DNA of 53,661 nt from positions 1-53,661 of the forward strand of contig JAJSZW010000008.1 in NCBI GenBank assembly GCA_030262895.1, given 5' to 3'. Below, piece by piece: positions 8,756 to 17,916 of this stretch (positions within the stretch are counted from its first letter, which is position 1; every line of letters begins with the position of its first letter). The DNA comes from Deltaproteobacteria bacterium (lineage in GTDB: Bacteria > Desulfobacterota > Desulfobacteria > Desulfobacterales > ETH-SRB1). The position numbers and the translations under genes are program-made. The notes below the pieces were generated by a model. It did no database searches and was not told the DNA's origin. It saw nothing but the letters and a program-made list of their open reading frames with translations.

Positions 8756-10449
8756 GTGAAATGAATTTGAAACAGATTGACGTTAATGGGCTGAAGGTAT
8801 TTGCAAACCACTGTGACCTGCGAAAAGACCTGCATCTTTTTATGGATTATGTCGGGAACCGGGATGTCAAGCGTTCAACCAGAGGAAACAGTCTGCCCAA
8901 AATGGATGCAAGAAGGCTTGCCGGGCTGATAAGCGATCCTTTAGCCCCGGAAGAAGTGGAAGAATATGGATACAACATATGGCTCAATTATATTGACAAT
9001 ACAGCTTTGAAGCTCGGATTTGTCTCTTATGATACTGAAGGGAAGTATTTGGGGTATACCAGTTCAGAGCCATCCTATCCTGACAATTATATTGAAATAG
9101 CTGAGCGTAAATACAATAGTTTTCTGGATATGACCCTTCAAGACCAGGAGAACCTGTTACTCAAGAGCCTGATTGACAAATATACAGACTGTAGTAATGA
9201 ATTTTTTCAGACCGGAGTTATGGGAACTCTTGATACCTTTAGCTCCAGTGGCTGTGCTACCGGTGTGCTCCCATCTTTAAACTTTGCCGGGACAAGAAAT
9301 TTCCTGTTAAAGATCATGAAGCGTTGTCAAAGCGGGGTCTGGTATAGTACTGCATCTTTTATCCGGTATCTCAAGGCCGAACATCCATTTTTCCTTATCC
9401 CTGAGAAACCACGTTACAAGTATAAGTCAGACCGGCTTAACGGCCGTTATGGTAATTTTAATGAAAGAAAAGATGGCCAGTATCATAATATCAAGATCAC
9501 AGCCGAAGATTCCAATGCCTTTGAAAGGGTTGAAGGACGATATGTGGAACGTTTTTTGGAAGGCATTCCCCTTGCGCTGGGTTATGTGGATTTGGGCTAT
9601 GGAAAATCCGAATACAAAGAACGGAAGCCGTCCTTAAACGCTCTCAAGGCATTCAAAGTGAATGAATGTTTCTTCCGTTTCATGGAGGGGAATATTCCTG
9701 AGCCAAGGGTTACGATTCAACCAAATTTTGAGATTCATGTGGAATCAGAATTTTATTCGGCCGGGATCCTGGCCAGACTGAATCCTCTCACAGATACCAT
9801 TTCCGAAAATACGGTTACCATCCTGAAACTGAATAAAAGGAAGGTAACTGCCCTGTTGGCAAATGATGAGTCATTGGATGTGGTTACCATACTCCGGAAT
9901 CTCTCTGAGTCAAATGTTCCGCAAAATGTTCTGACCGAACTCGAAGAATGGGTTGGCCACTCAGAGGTTTTTACTCTGTATCACGGGTTTGGGTTGTTGG
10001 AGGGAAACCCGAACTTTGATATGTTAAAAAATTTTACTGTAAAAAACATTAGTCCTGCGCTCAGAATCGTTAAAGATCCGAAGAATCTTTTTGGCAGACT
10101 GGAAGAAGCAAAACTGGTTCCAATGCTTGTAAAACATTCTGACAAGGCATTCAGATCGCTTTCGGACGGCGTCAAGTCCAGGTTTCCCAAAAAGTCGGAT
10201 ATACTTGCCAGGCGCAAGAAGAAAAAAACCGTCACATTAAAGCGCAAAACTGTCATTACGCTTTATTTTCCTGATAAGATGGTGTTCGAGAAATGCAGTA
10301 AGGCTTTGATTCAAAAAAGATGCGATATTGAAATGAACCGGGAAAATAAATCTATCAGCTATTCAGGAGAGGAGCAGAAAGAGATAAACTCAGTATTAAA
10401 AACCCTTAAAAAAGAATATGTCATCAATATGAAGGATATTGACTGGTGA
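8752..10449 (+). CDS. Helicase-associated (XPB C-terminal-associated, PF13625-like) domain protein
   Basis: 565 aa; VTIQPNFEIHVESEFYSAGILARLNPLTDTISENTVTILKLNKRKVTALLA...SNVPQNVLTELEEWVG matches the general PF13625 pattern; overlaps both neighbours. Confidence 0.6.
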   Translation: MSEMNLKQIDVNGLKVFANHCDLRKDLHLFMDYVGNRDVKRSTRGNSLPKMDARRLAGLISDPLAPEEVEEYGYNIWLNYIDNTALKLGFVSYDTEGKYLGYTSSEPSYPDNYIEIAERKYNSFLDMTLQDQENLLLKSLIDKYTDCSNEFFQTGVMGTLDTFSSSGCATGVLPSLNFAGTRNFLLKIMKRCQSGVWYSTASFIRYLKAEHPFFLIPEKPRYKYKSDRLNGRYGNFNERKDGQYHNIKITAEDSNAFERVEGRYVERFLEGIPLALGYVDLGYGKSEYKERKPSLNALKAFKVNECFFRFMEGNIPEPRVTIQPNFEIHVESEFYSAGILARLNPLTDTISENTVTILKLNKRKVTALLANDESLDVVTILRNLSESNVPQNVLTELEEWVGHSEVFTLYHGFGLLEGNPNFDMLKNFTVKNISPALRIVKDPKNLFGRLEEAKLVPMLVKHSDKAFRSLSDGVKSRFPKKSDILARRKKKKTVTLKRKTVITLYFPDKMVFEKCSKALIQKRCDIEMNRENKSISYSGEEQKEINSVLKTLKKEYVINMKDIDW

Positions 10450-12104
10450 GCGATCCTGGACCACTCATTGTTCAGAGCGACCACACCATTATGGTTGAAG
10501 TAGCCCATCCCCAGTATGCCCAATGCCGCGATTTTTTGAACAGCTTTGCGGAATTGGTCAAGTCTCCGGAGTTTATTCATACTTACAGAGTTACGCCTCT
10601 GTCTCTGTGGAACAGCGCTGCCCTTGAAACAGGCATGGATGAGATCATGAGCAGGTTGCTCGGCTATTCCCGTTATGAAATACCTTCCAATGTGCTTTTT
10701 GATATCAGGGAATGGTATGAGACTTACGGCAGCCTGGTACTTGAAAAGGTGTCTGAAGATAGTTTGCGATTGAGAATCAGCGATTCCATAATTCTTAACC
10801 GAATCCAACAGGATAACGATCTGGAACGATTCTGGTTAAGAACAACAGTGGACGGGTTTTTGATTGCGGCAGGCGAACGGGGAAATCTGAAGCATGCCCT
10901 TGTAAAAATAGGTTATCCGGTCAAGGATACTTGCGGATACGTGCCAGGCGCTCCGGTTGACTTAAGTTTACGCAATATCGATTCCGATGGTCACGCCTTT
11001 GACCTCCGTGACTATCAAAAAGAGGCGGTTGACGCCTTTTATCAGGCCGGCAGCACATCCGGCGGGAGCGGTATCATTGTCCTTGCATGTGGTTCCGGAA
11101 AAACCATTATCGGGTTGGGGGTTATGAACAAAGTAGGCAGCCAGTCCCTCATCATTACAACCAACAACGTATCCGTACATCAATGGCGGGAGGAGTTACT
11201 TTCCAGGACGACCCTGGTCGATGAGGAAATCGGCGAATTCACCGGCCTTATAAAAAAGATAAAGCCGGTAACTATTACTACCTACCAGATGTTGACCTAT
11301 CGTCGCACAAAAGAGGATCCGCTCCTTAATCTGGATATTTTTACAGAACATGACTGGGGTTTGATCATTTACGACGAGGTTCACCTCCTTCCTGCTCCTG
11401 TATTCAGGGCAACAACTTCCATTCAGGCCAGACGACGGCTGGGACTCACAGCAACCCTTGTGCGGGAAGACGGCAAGGAAGACGATGTATTTGCCCTGAT
11501 CGGACCAAAGCGATATGATGTGCCATGGAAGACACTGGAAAGCAAAGGCTTTATTGCAGAGGCAATCTGCTTAGAGTACAGACTTTTACTACCTCCAAAG
11601 GAAGAACTTGAGTATGCCCATGCCCCAAAGAGGCAACGCTTTCGTATTGCCGCTGAGAATTCCAAAAAACTTGCGCTGGTTGAAGAACTGATCTGTAATC
11701 ACTCAGATGACAGTATCCTTGTCATAGGCCAGTATATTTCGCAGGTGGAAAAGATCGCCAAAAAACTGAACTTGCCGATTATCACAGGCAAGACCAAACA
11801 TGAGGAACGTAAAAAGTTGTATGCGGATTTCAGGAAAGGGCGGATCAAAGTCCTGGTTGTCTCAAAGGTAGCCAACTTTGCCGTGGATCTTCCTGATGCC
11901 AACGTGATGATTCAGGTCTCCGGCGCCTTTGGATCACGCCAGGAAGAGGCACAGCGATTAGGTCGCATCCTTCGACCCAAAAAACGAGCTTCTTGTTTCT
12001 ACACCCTTGTCTCAAAAGGCACCGACGAACAGAATTTTGCCATTAAGCGCCAGCTCTTTCTCGTTGAACAGGGCTATAAGTATCAGATCCGCTATTATGA
12101 GTAG
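10446..12104 (+). CDS. XPB/Ssl2-type DNA repair helicase
   Basis: LRDYQKEAVDAFYQAGSTSGGSGIIVLACGSGKTIIGLGVM; WGLIIYDEVHLLPAPVFRATTSIQARRRLGLTATLVREDGKEDDVFALIGPKRYDVPWKTLESKGFIA; GAFGSRQEEAQRLGRILRPK. Confidence 0.9.
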   Translation: MSDPGPLIVQSDHTIMVEVAHPQYAQCRDFLNSFAELVKSPEFIHTYRVTPLSLWNSAALETGMDEIMSRLLGYSRYEIPSNVLFDIREWYETYGSLVLEKVSEDSLRLRISDSIILNRIQQDNDLERFWLRTTVDGFLIAAGERGNLKHALVKIGYPVKDTCGYVPGAPVDLSLRNIDSDGHAFDLRDYQKEAVDAFYQAGSTSGGSGIIVLACGSGKTIIGLGVMNKVGSQSLIITTNNVSVHQWREELLSRTTLVDEEIGEFTGLIKKIKPVTITTYQMLTYRRTKEDPLLNLDIFTEHDWGLIIYDEVHLLPAPVFRATTSIQARRRLGLTATLVREDGKEDDVFALIGPKRYDVPWKTLESKGFIAEAICLEYRLLLPPKEELEYAHAPKRQRFRIAAENSKKLALVEELICNHSDDSILVIGQYISQVEKIAKKLNLPIITGKTKHEERKKLYADFRKGRIKVLVVSKVANFAVDLPDANVMIQVSGAFGSRQEEAQRLGRILRPKKRASCFYTLVSKGTDEQNFAIKRQLFLVEQGYKYQIRYYE

Positions 12105-12308
12105 AGCATGTTCCCCTGAAGAGGTATGCAGCCTGGCAAGATCGGAAGTAATTTGAGGTTATCCTTCTAAGATGCCGTTGTTGACACCGGACTGAAACCA
12201 TCTAAGCACTCCATTCCCCAGTGTCGCTTTATCGTGTAGGCTGCCTCTTTGATTGGTTCCAGGCGGCTATGATGTGGTCAAAGGAATTTGACACCAATGC
12301 GCCATTAA

Positions 12309-12539
12309 TTATCTTGCTATTTGCAGGGCATCTTGCGTTTCGCGGGGCAATTGAACGGGGACGAAATAGGACTCCGGATAGAGATAATCTTCACCTGACT
12401 CGTCAATGACTCTCATATATCCTTCTTTTGAAGCCTCATCATCAGGTAAGACTTGATATATCTTGCGCCTTTCTAAATCCTCACAATCCCTATTCTCTAC
12501 GCAAAGCATAAATATTGATTTTTTGATATTTTGTGCCAT
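12309..12539 (-). CDS. Hypothetical small protein
   Basis: 76-aa ORF MAQNIKKSIFMLCVENRDCEDLERRKIYQVLPDDEASKEGYMRVIDESGEDYLYPESYFVPVQLP..., reading like a compact domain; 4 nt downstream of the next ORF. Confidence 0.6.
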   Translation of the reverse strand: MAQNIKKSIFMLCVENRDCEDLERRKIYQVLPDDEASKEGYMRVIDESGEDYLYPESYFVPVQLPRETQDALQIAR

Positions 12540-12543
12540 AGTT

Positions 12544-12777
12544 TTAATCCAATAATCGTTTAATTTTTATTTTCTTTCTGCCAATGCCATGAGCCTCATA
12601 CCAATGCAATTCAGCCTTACGGATACTACCGCTCTGAAGGCGAACCTTAGCGAATCCTTTAATTTTACGCCAATGACCAAGGCCATACTGCCTTCGAAGC
12701 CGCATGATATCTCGGATTTTTCCACCGACAGCTATCGTTTCGATATTCTCAATTTTATTTATTATCTCAAAATGCAT
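12544..12777 (-). CDS. Hypothetical small basic protein paired with the downstream ORF
   Basis: 77-aa ORF ...VGGKIRDIMRLRRQYGLGHWRKIKGFAKVRLQSGSIRKAELHWYEAHGIGRKKIKIKRLLD. Confidence 0.6.
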   Translation of the reverse strand: MHFEIINKIENIETIAVGGKIRDIMRLRRQYGLGHWRKIKGFAKVRLQSGSIRKAELHWYEAHGIGRKKIKIKRLLD

Positions 12778-12866
12778 GTCAATGCAATCGTTTGATAGTA
12801 TAATTTTATTAGGCCAATATGGAGCAGACTGCCGAATAGATGTCTTATATTATGGCTACTCTACAC

Positions 12867-13025
12867 GATGATTGTGCAGTTAGCTCATCCAAGAGAAGTT
12901 CAAGTCCTTCATGAGAGTAGATTTTATAAGGGACTTGAGAGTTTCCCTAAATCTGTAGATATTCTTCTATGTGCTTGTATTTGTTATGATATCTATGATA
13001 TTGGATGAACTAACTGCACAATCAG
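12867..13025. mobile_element. MITE-like non-autonomous element with 24-bp TIRs and 9-bp target duplication
   Basis: TIR 12869-12892 TGATTGTGCAGTTAGCTCATCCAA; 13001-13024 is its reverse complement with 1 mismatch; direct repeat ACTCTACAC at 12858-12866 and 13026-13034; no ORF inside. Confidence 0.75.
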
Positions 13026-13045
13026 ACTCTACACATATAAAATTA

Positions 13046-14686
13046 TTATAACTTCCCTGAAAACATTGTATCAAGATAGAATTTTGTAATTTCATCCATA
13101 TTTTCAAATTGGTGATCTTTTTGTTCATTTTTTGATGCTATTTCGTTTCTGATGCCGGAAGCTATTGTTTTGCCTAGTTCCACGCCGAACTGGTCAAATG
13201 GATTTGTGCCCCATATAAAAGCTTCAAAAACGGTTTTTGCCTCATAAAACGACAAAAGACGGCCAACACTTTCAGGTGAAAGATCTTTTATAAGTATGGT
13301 GGAAGAGGGCCTGTTGCCCGGAAAGTATTTTGCTTTATTCTTATCTTCTTTTCCCAAGGCGAGAGATGTAGCCTGTGAGATCAAATTTGCCCATAATTCC
13401 TGATGATTTGTAACGTGTTTTGATTTGTAATTACACTGATTATACTGAGGTTTGATCACTCCTATAAACTCAATGGGAAAGGGACGTCCCTGATGCGCCA
13501 GTTGGAAAAAAGAATGCTGGGCATTTGTGCCGGGCTCACCAAAAATAATAGGCCCGGCTGGTTCATCCAGGGGATGTCCTTCCTGTGTTACTGATTTGCC
13601 ATTACTTTCCATGCTGAGCTGCTGAATATGGGGCGCCAGCTTTTGCAGCGGGGATGCATAGGGAATTATTGCCTGAGTTTGATATCCCAGAAAATTATTG
13701 TTCCATATTGAAATAAGAGCAGCAATTAGAGGGATATTCTTTTCGCATGGAGAATCCTTTGCGTGAATATCCATCTCTTCCGCGCCTTTTAAAAATTGCT
13801 CAAACTTATCATAACCTAAGTACAGACTGAGTGGTACACCGCCAACCGCAGAAGTCACACTGTATCTACCTCCTATAAAATCGAACATGTGAAATGAAGA
13901 TAAAACAGGATTTTTTGGATCATCTCCAGGGCTTCCTTTGCTGGTAACGGTTGCAAGGTGTTTAGAAGGATCAAGTCCTTTTTCTTTCATAAATGAAACA
14001 GCGAGATTTGCATTGGCAATAGTTTCGGCGGTTGTATAGCTTTTTGAAACAACTATCCACAAGGTAGATTCAGGCTCTATTCCGGATACTATATTTCCAA
14101 AATTGTGGATATCTACATTCGACAAAAAATGTATTTCAATATCTTTATCCGCATAAGCTTCCAAAGCACGAGAAACAAACTCTGTTCCCAGATAAGACCC
14201 CCCGATTCCTATTACAACAACATGTTTAAAAGGTTTTCCTGTTGATCCGGTTATTTTTCCATTATGAACTTTTGAAGCAAACTCCCTGATATTCTCTCTT
14301 GTTTTGATTATCTCGGGCATTACATCCTTTTCATCTATAAAAATAGAATTGCCTGAGAAATTTCTTGAAGCAGTGTGAAGAGCGGCTCTGTTTTCAGAAA
14401 TATTTATCTTTTCACCATTCATCATTGAAATAAACTGTTCTTTTAGTTTTCTTGCTTCTGCCAGTTCAAAAAGCAGAGACATGGCTTTTTCATCTACTCT
14501 TTGACGGGAAAAATCATAGAAGATATGCTTGTGTTTTAATGAGAATTTTTCGAGCCGGTCATTCTCTTTGATGAGATATTTTAAGTGCTTCTCGGGGCGG
14601 CTAAAGTTTTCAGCATGTTGCTTCAGACTCTTCCATGTGGGAATGCTGTTTAGATTTTGAGGTGTCTGACTTGATGAAAATTTCAT
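13046..14686 (-). CDS. pgi: Glucose-6-phosphate isomerase
   Basis: VVVIGIGGSYLGTEFVSRAL, LWIVVSKSYTTAETIANA, FIGGRYSVTSAVGGVPLSLYLG, ESNGKSV, FIWGTNPFDQFGVELGK. Confidence 0.95.
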   Translation of the reverse strand: MKFSSSQTPQNLNSIPTWKSLKQHAENFSRPEKHLKYLIKENDRLEKFSLKHKHIFYDFSRQRVDEKAMSLLFELAEARKLKEQFISMMNGEKINISENRAALHTASRNFSGNSIFIDEKDVMPEIIKTRENIREFASKVHNGKITGSTGKPFKHVVVIGIGGSYLGTEFVSRALEAYADKDIEIHFLSNVDIHNFGNIVSGIEPESTLWIVVSKSYTTAETIANANLAVSFMKEKGLDPSKHLATVTSKGSPGDDPKNPVLSSFHMFDFIGGRYSVTSAVGGVPLSLYLGYDKFEQFLKGAEEMDIHAKDSPCEKNIPLIAALISIWNNNFLGYQTQAIIPYASPLQKLAPHIQQLSMESNGKSVTQEGHPLDEPAGPIIFGEPGTNAQHSFFQLAHQGRPFPIEFIGVIKPQYNQCNYKSKHVTNHQELWANLISQATSLALGKEDKNKAKYFPGNRPSSTILIKDLSPESVGRLLSFYEAKTVFEAFIWGTNPFDQFGVELGKTIASGIRNEIASKNEQKDHQFENMDEITKFYLDTMFSGKL

Positions 14687-14731
14687 AATGTCTTTAAATG
14701 TCTCTTAACGGCATGATGCTGATAATGATTA

Positions 14732-14911
14732 TCAAATGCTTTTTGTGCAAGACCTTACTCCAGATAAAATTGTTTGTATTTTATCCAGGGCACGGCAATC
14801 ATCAACACATTTAGGGAAATTCTTTCTTTTGTCACATTCTTTACATGGGCTTTTTATTAAATAACCTACTTCAAAATCGAATTTGTATATGTAAACAGTT
14901 TTATTAGCCAT
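14732..14911 (-). CDS. Small cysteine-rich protein (59 aa)
   Basis: Hand translation: MANKTVYIYKFDFEVGYLIKSPCKECDKRKNFPKCVDDCRALDKIQTILSGVRSCTKSI*; CxxC and CxxxC pairs; below the ORF-track length cutoff. Confidence 0.65.
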   Translation of the reverse strand: MANKTVYIYKFDFEVGYLIKSPCKECDKRKNFPKCVDDCRALDKIQTILSGVRSCTKSI

Positions 14912-15053
14912 GTGTATCTAATTTCCAAATCTTAATCCCTGAGCATGTTTCGGCCAGAGGTAAAGTTGCAATGTTATAATTTATGTTTATCATAACATTT
15001 TAACTATAAAAAGGTAAAGGCATAAATAAAACGCAGCTAAATAGAAATGATAA

Positions 15054-15392
15054 ATATTTCAGACAGGATTACAGGCTTGACTTGATTTTAAAAAAAAGAG
15101 TTAAAGCATATCCTGTATATCATAAATTTGTATCCTGAAAATGGCTTTTCATTTCAAACCCGTTTCAAATCTATAAACAGCCAAATGAGTATTGAATGTA
15201 TAATAGCAAAGATTACAAATCTTGGTACCGAACTTTTAAATCCAAAAAATAATTTTGATGAAGCGCTTTTCTAAAACCTGATTGAATCGGTATGTAATTA
15301 TATGTTTTTACAGGATTTGGGTCCCGCGTTCCGCGGGATTGATTAACAGGAAATAAAAAATCTTGTTTATCCTGTAATCCTGTCTAAAAATA
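15054..15392. repeat. Inverted pair of the TTGACAGGAT-type repeat around a decayed ~300-bp core
   Basis: Left ...CAGACAGGATTACAGGCTTGACTTGATTTT; right reverse complement TTTTTAGACAGGATTACAGGATAAACAAGATTTTTT; same family as the ends of the recB/recD element. Confidence 0.5.
15319..15341. repeat. GC-rich hairpin (GTCCCGCG TTC CGCGGGAT)
   Basis: Near-perfect palindrome in an AT-rich intergenic region. Confidence 0.6.
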
Positions 15393-15449
15393 TGATCCGT
15401 TTGGGAGAGAAGAGTATAAGCAATCAAAACAATTAGGGAGATAAAAAAA

Positions 15450-16184
15450 ATGGATATAATAAAAGCGTATTCTTTTCGTTCATTTGTAATAATAATGTTT
15501 TTTATGGCTTTTATGTGCCTGCTGGTCGATTCGACCTTTTATGTTATATTAACAAATGCTGAAGTGGTTTTATCCGGGCATAAAAATTTAATTGATCTGG
15601 TTGTAATGATGGAGGAAAAATTTAGATTATATTATGTGCCGATGTCGGCAGGGGTATTCGGTCTTATTGGTATCCTGCTCTGGGTTTGCATGAGGTTTTT
15701 ATTTGTAAATTTGTTAAAAACATCTGATAAAGCAACCGTAGATAAAAAAGATGATACAAAAGTTAAAGGTTCTTTGGACAACAAGAAAGAAAAGAAAAAT
15801 AATGACAGGCGATTGTTTTTACATTTGCTTTCTGTGTTTCAACGAGAAGGACGTCTAATGGATTTTTTCTCTGAAGATCTTAATCATTATGAAGATTCAC
15901 AGATAGGCGCTGCTGTTCGAAGTATTCACGAAAGCTGTAAGAAAGTTGTTGATAAAGCCATATCACCGGAAAGTGTAATTGACGAAAAAGAAGGCGATGA
16001 GATAACAATTCAGCAGGATTTTAATCCATCTGCTATAAAGTTGACAGGCAATGTAACGGGTGAGCCGCCTTTTAAAGGTATCGTTCGCCACAGAGGCTGG
16101 AAGGCTAAGAGATTAGAAATGCCAACTCTGTCGGGCAGTCAGGAGCCTGGTATAATTGCTCCAGCAGAAGTCGAAATAGTATAA
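15450..16184 (+). CDS. DUF2760 domain-containing protein
   Basis: N-terminal TM segments then LFLHLLSVFQREGRLMDFFSEDLNHYEDSQIGAAVRSIHESCKKVVDKAISPESVIDEKEGDEITIQQDFNPSAIKLTGNVTGEPPFKGIVRHRGWKAKRLEMP, characteristic of DUF2760. Confidence 0.85.
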   Translation: MDIIKAYSFRSFVIIMFFMAFMCLLVDSTFYVILTNAEVVLSGHKNLIDLVVMMEEKFRLYYVPMSAGVFGLIGILLWVCMRFLFVNLLKTSDKATVDKKDDTKVKGSLDNKKEKKNNDRRLFLHLLSVFQREGRLMDFFSEDLNHYEDSQIGAAVRSIHESCKKVVDKAISPESVIDEKEGDEITIQQDFNPSAIKLTGNVTGEPPFKGIVRHRGWKAKRLEMPTLSGSQEPGIIAPAEVEIV

Positions 16185-17465
16185 TCGATCCCCTTTTGCA
16201 ACATCCTCAAAATGCTCGCTATTCCTCAGAACTGCTCTCAATTTTACTGGTGCTTTGGATGGAGTCTTTTGAAGATCCTTGCGGGTAAATTTTTGGGCTC
16301 GCAGTGCAAGTTCCTTTTCGACAATTGGGAGATCTGTCCACGAGGTGGGATACTGTTGCAATCTTTTCAGTAGTGCCGTCTGCATGTGAGGCACCAGAAA
16401 CTTTTGCCATTTTAAAACAATCATGGGGTCCTTCAGCCAGGCGCTTATCCTTTTGGCGCGCTGCACGGTCAGCGGGTGGCGATCATCTTTGAGGACTTGC
16501 CTTAGCGTCTCTGAAATCAAGGGGTTTTGGGCGAAATTTTCAGCATTGTCAGATAACTTTTCTGTCTGCTTGAGCATGATCATCAGTACAGTGGCGAATT
16601 CATCCGCTGTGGCTTTTCGGGCTGCGGCCGGGTGATTCCATTGAGCAAGCAGGATACGGCCCAACTCGTGGAATATGGAAAAACCTAACGCATCCTGGGC
16701 CTTTTGCCTGTCACGGATATGATTGTCTATTTGCTGCACATATCCGGCACAAAGGATAATGCCCAATCTGTCGGCGAATGCTTTTGACGTATCACAGCGT
16801 TCAACACCAATAGGGAACGAATCGAAAATAAAGATCTGATGAAGCTGTCGTTCGAATACGCGCAGGATTGAGTTAGCAGCGCTTATCTGGTCCATTTCAC
16901 CACGAGCTGCCGCCGCTGTTACTGTTATCGCTCGTTTCCGTCGCCCGGTACGATTGTCGAGAATGACATAGTAGTGACCGCTTTCGGGAATTGATACCGA
17001 AAATGACAATTTTTTTTCTACCCGTCCCAGAAACAGAGGGCGGCTGGTATTCGGAAAGCTCTGATAATCATTAGAGTCCACCAGCACCACCATGATTTCA
17101 CCATCACTTTTAATTTCCAAAGCCACGACCGCATCTTTCGGGAGATTCTTTAACCGGATCGCCTTCCAGCTTCCTGAGAGTACATCGGTATTGACTATAA
17201 TGGGACCCTTTATTGCTTCAGCAGTGGAGCAGAACAAGATTAAAAGGAGTGCGAATAATATCTTTTGGGCTACTTTCAGAACTCGGGAACTATGTGAAAA
17301 TAACCTAATACTAAATTCATCTGAAAGACCGGTCTGACTTGCAGAAAATTTAGTGTCATATTTAATACCACATTTAATGTCAGGGATTTTAGAATCTGTT
17401 TTATAGAATAAAAATTGTCTGGCAGAATCTCTGTCAATATATAATTTTTGTTGACTTTCTGTCAT
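16113..17465 (-). CDS. DUF4344-like putative metallopeptidase with degenerate HELGR motif; C-terminus overlaps DUF2760 gene antisense
   Basis: Internal TM/signal-like LLILFCSTAEA; CAGYVQQIDNHIRDRQKAQDALGFSIFHELGRILLAQWNHPAAARKATADEFATVLMIM is DUF4344-like. Confidence 0.6.
   Translation of the reverse strand: MTESQQKLYIDRDSARQFLFYKTDSKIPDIKCGIKYDTKFSASQTGLSDEFSIRLFSHSSRVLKVAQKILFALLLILFCSTAEAIKGPIIVNTDVLSGSWKAIRLKNLPKDAVVALEIKSDGEIMVVLVDSNDYQSFPNTSRPLFLGRVEKKLSFSVSIPESGHYYVILDNRTGRRKRAITVTAAAARGEMDQISAANSILRVFERQLHQIFIFDSFPIGVERCDTSKAFADRLGIILCAGYVQQIDNHIRDRQKAQDALGFSIFHELGRILLAQWNHPAAARKATADEFATVLMIMLKQTEKLSDNAENFAQNPLISETLRQVLKDDRHPLTVQRAKRISAWLKDPMIVLKWQKFLVPHMQTALLKRLQQYPTSWTDLPIVEKELALRAQKFTRKDLQKTPSKAPVKLRAVLRNSEHFEDVAKGDRLYYFDFCWSNYTRLLTARQSWHF
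16240..16401. repeat. Left copy of ~162-bp direct repeat (partner 46583-46744)
   Basis: Shared CACTGGTGCTTTGGATGGAGTCTTTTGAAGATCCTTGCGGGTAAATTTTTGGGCTCGCAGTGCAAGTTC... (left reads TTTACTGG) with scattered substitutions. Confidence 0.9.
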
Positions 17466-17837
17466 TATGAAGCCTTTCTCGACATTTTGCTTAAAGCGTT
17501 TTCAACGATCGAAAGCTCCCCGTTCCTAATCAATTTTATAAATACAAAACAGTGCTGACGTCAAACTATTTTTTTGATATTAAGCACGGTAGACCCTGAA
17601 GATAAACAGACTGATTATGTAAAAAATTGCACAATGTGAAATGTTTTATCCATAAATTAGGAACTATTTTTCATAATTATCTATATGGTCAATAGACCAT
17701 AATTGCTAACTATCTGAATTGATTAGTAGTGGCTGGGTGGTAAAATTGGGCATGATTTTTGCGTGAATTTAATTTTTAATTCAGCAATTCAGAATTCAGA
17801 AAAGGAGCCTTTTTACAGTTACAGTTTTTGAGCTTTT

Positions 17838-17916
17838 GACAAAGCCAAACCTATTGTAAAATAGGGACGGAAAGCTACGGGTCCGATTTTTTATGATGCG
17901 GAAAGCCGGGTTGCCA
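17838..17916 (+). ncRNA. GEMM-I (cyclic di-GMP-I type) riboswitch aptamer
   Basis: GACAAAGCCAAACCTATTGTAAAATAGGGACGGAAAGCTACGGGTCCGATTTTTTATGATGCGGAAAGCCGGGTTGCC: AAACC + CCTATT-GTAA-AATAGG GNRA hairpin, GACGGAAAGCTACGGGTC, 3' GCCGGGTTGCC, the GEMM-I consensus layout. Confidence 0.88.

Noticed and set aside
12221-12409. 62-aa plus ORF downstream of the XPB helicase
   Set aside because: No family resemblance or convincing RBS; overlaps the more plausible minus-strand small ORF.
15054-15392. Possible CRISPR-like short repeats (TTGACAGGAT motifs)
   Set aside because: Only inverted pairs and solo copies; no regular spacing or spacers, so not a CRISPR array.
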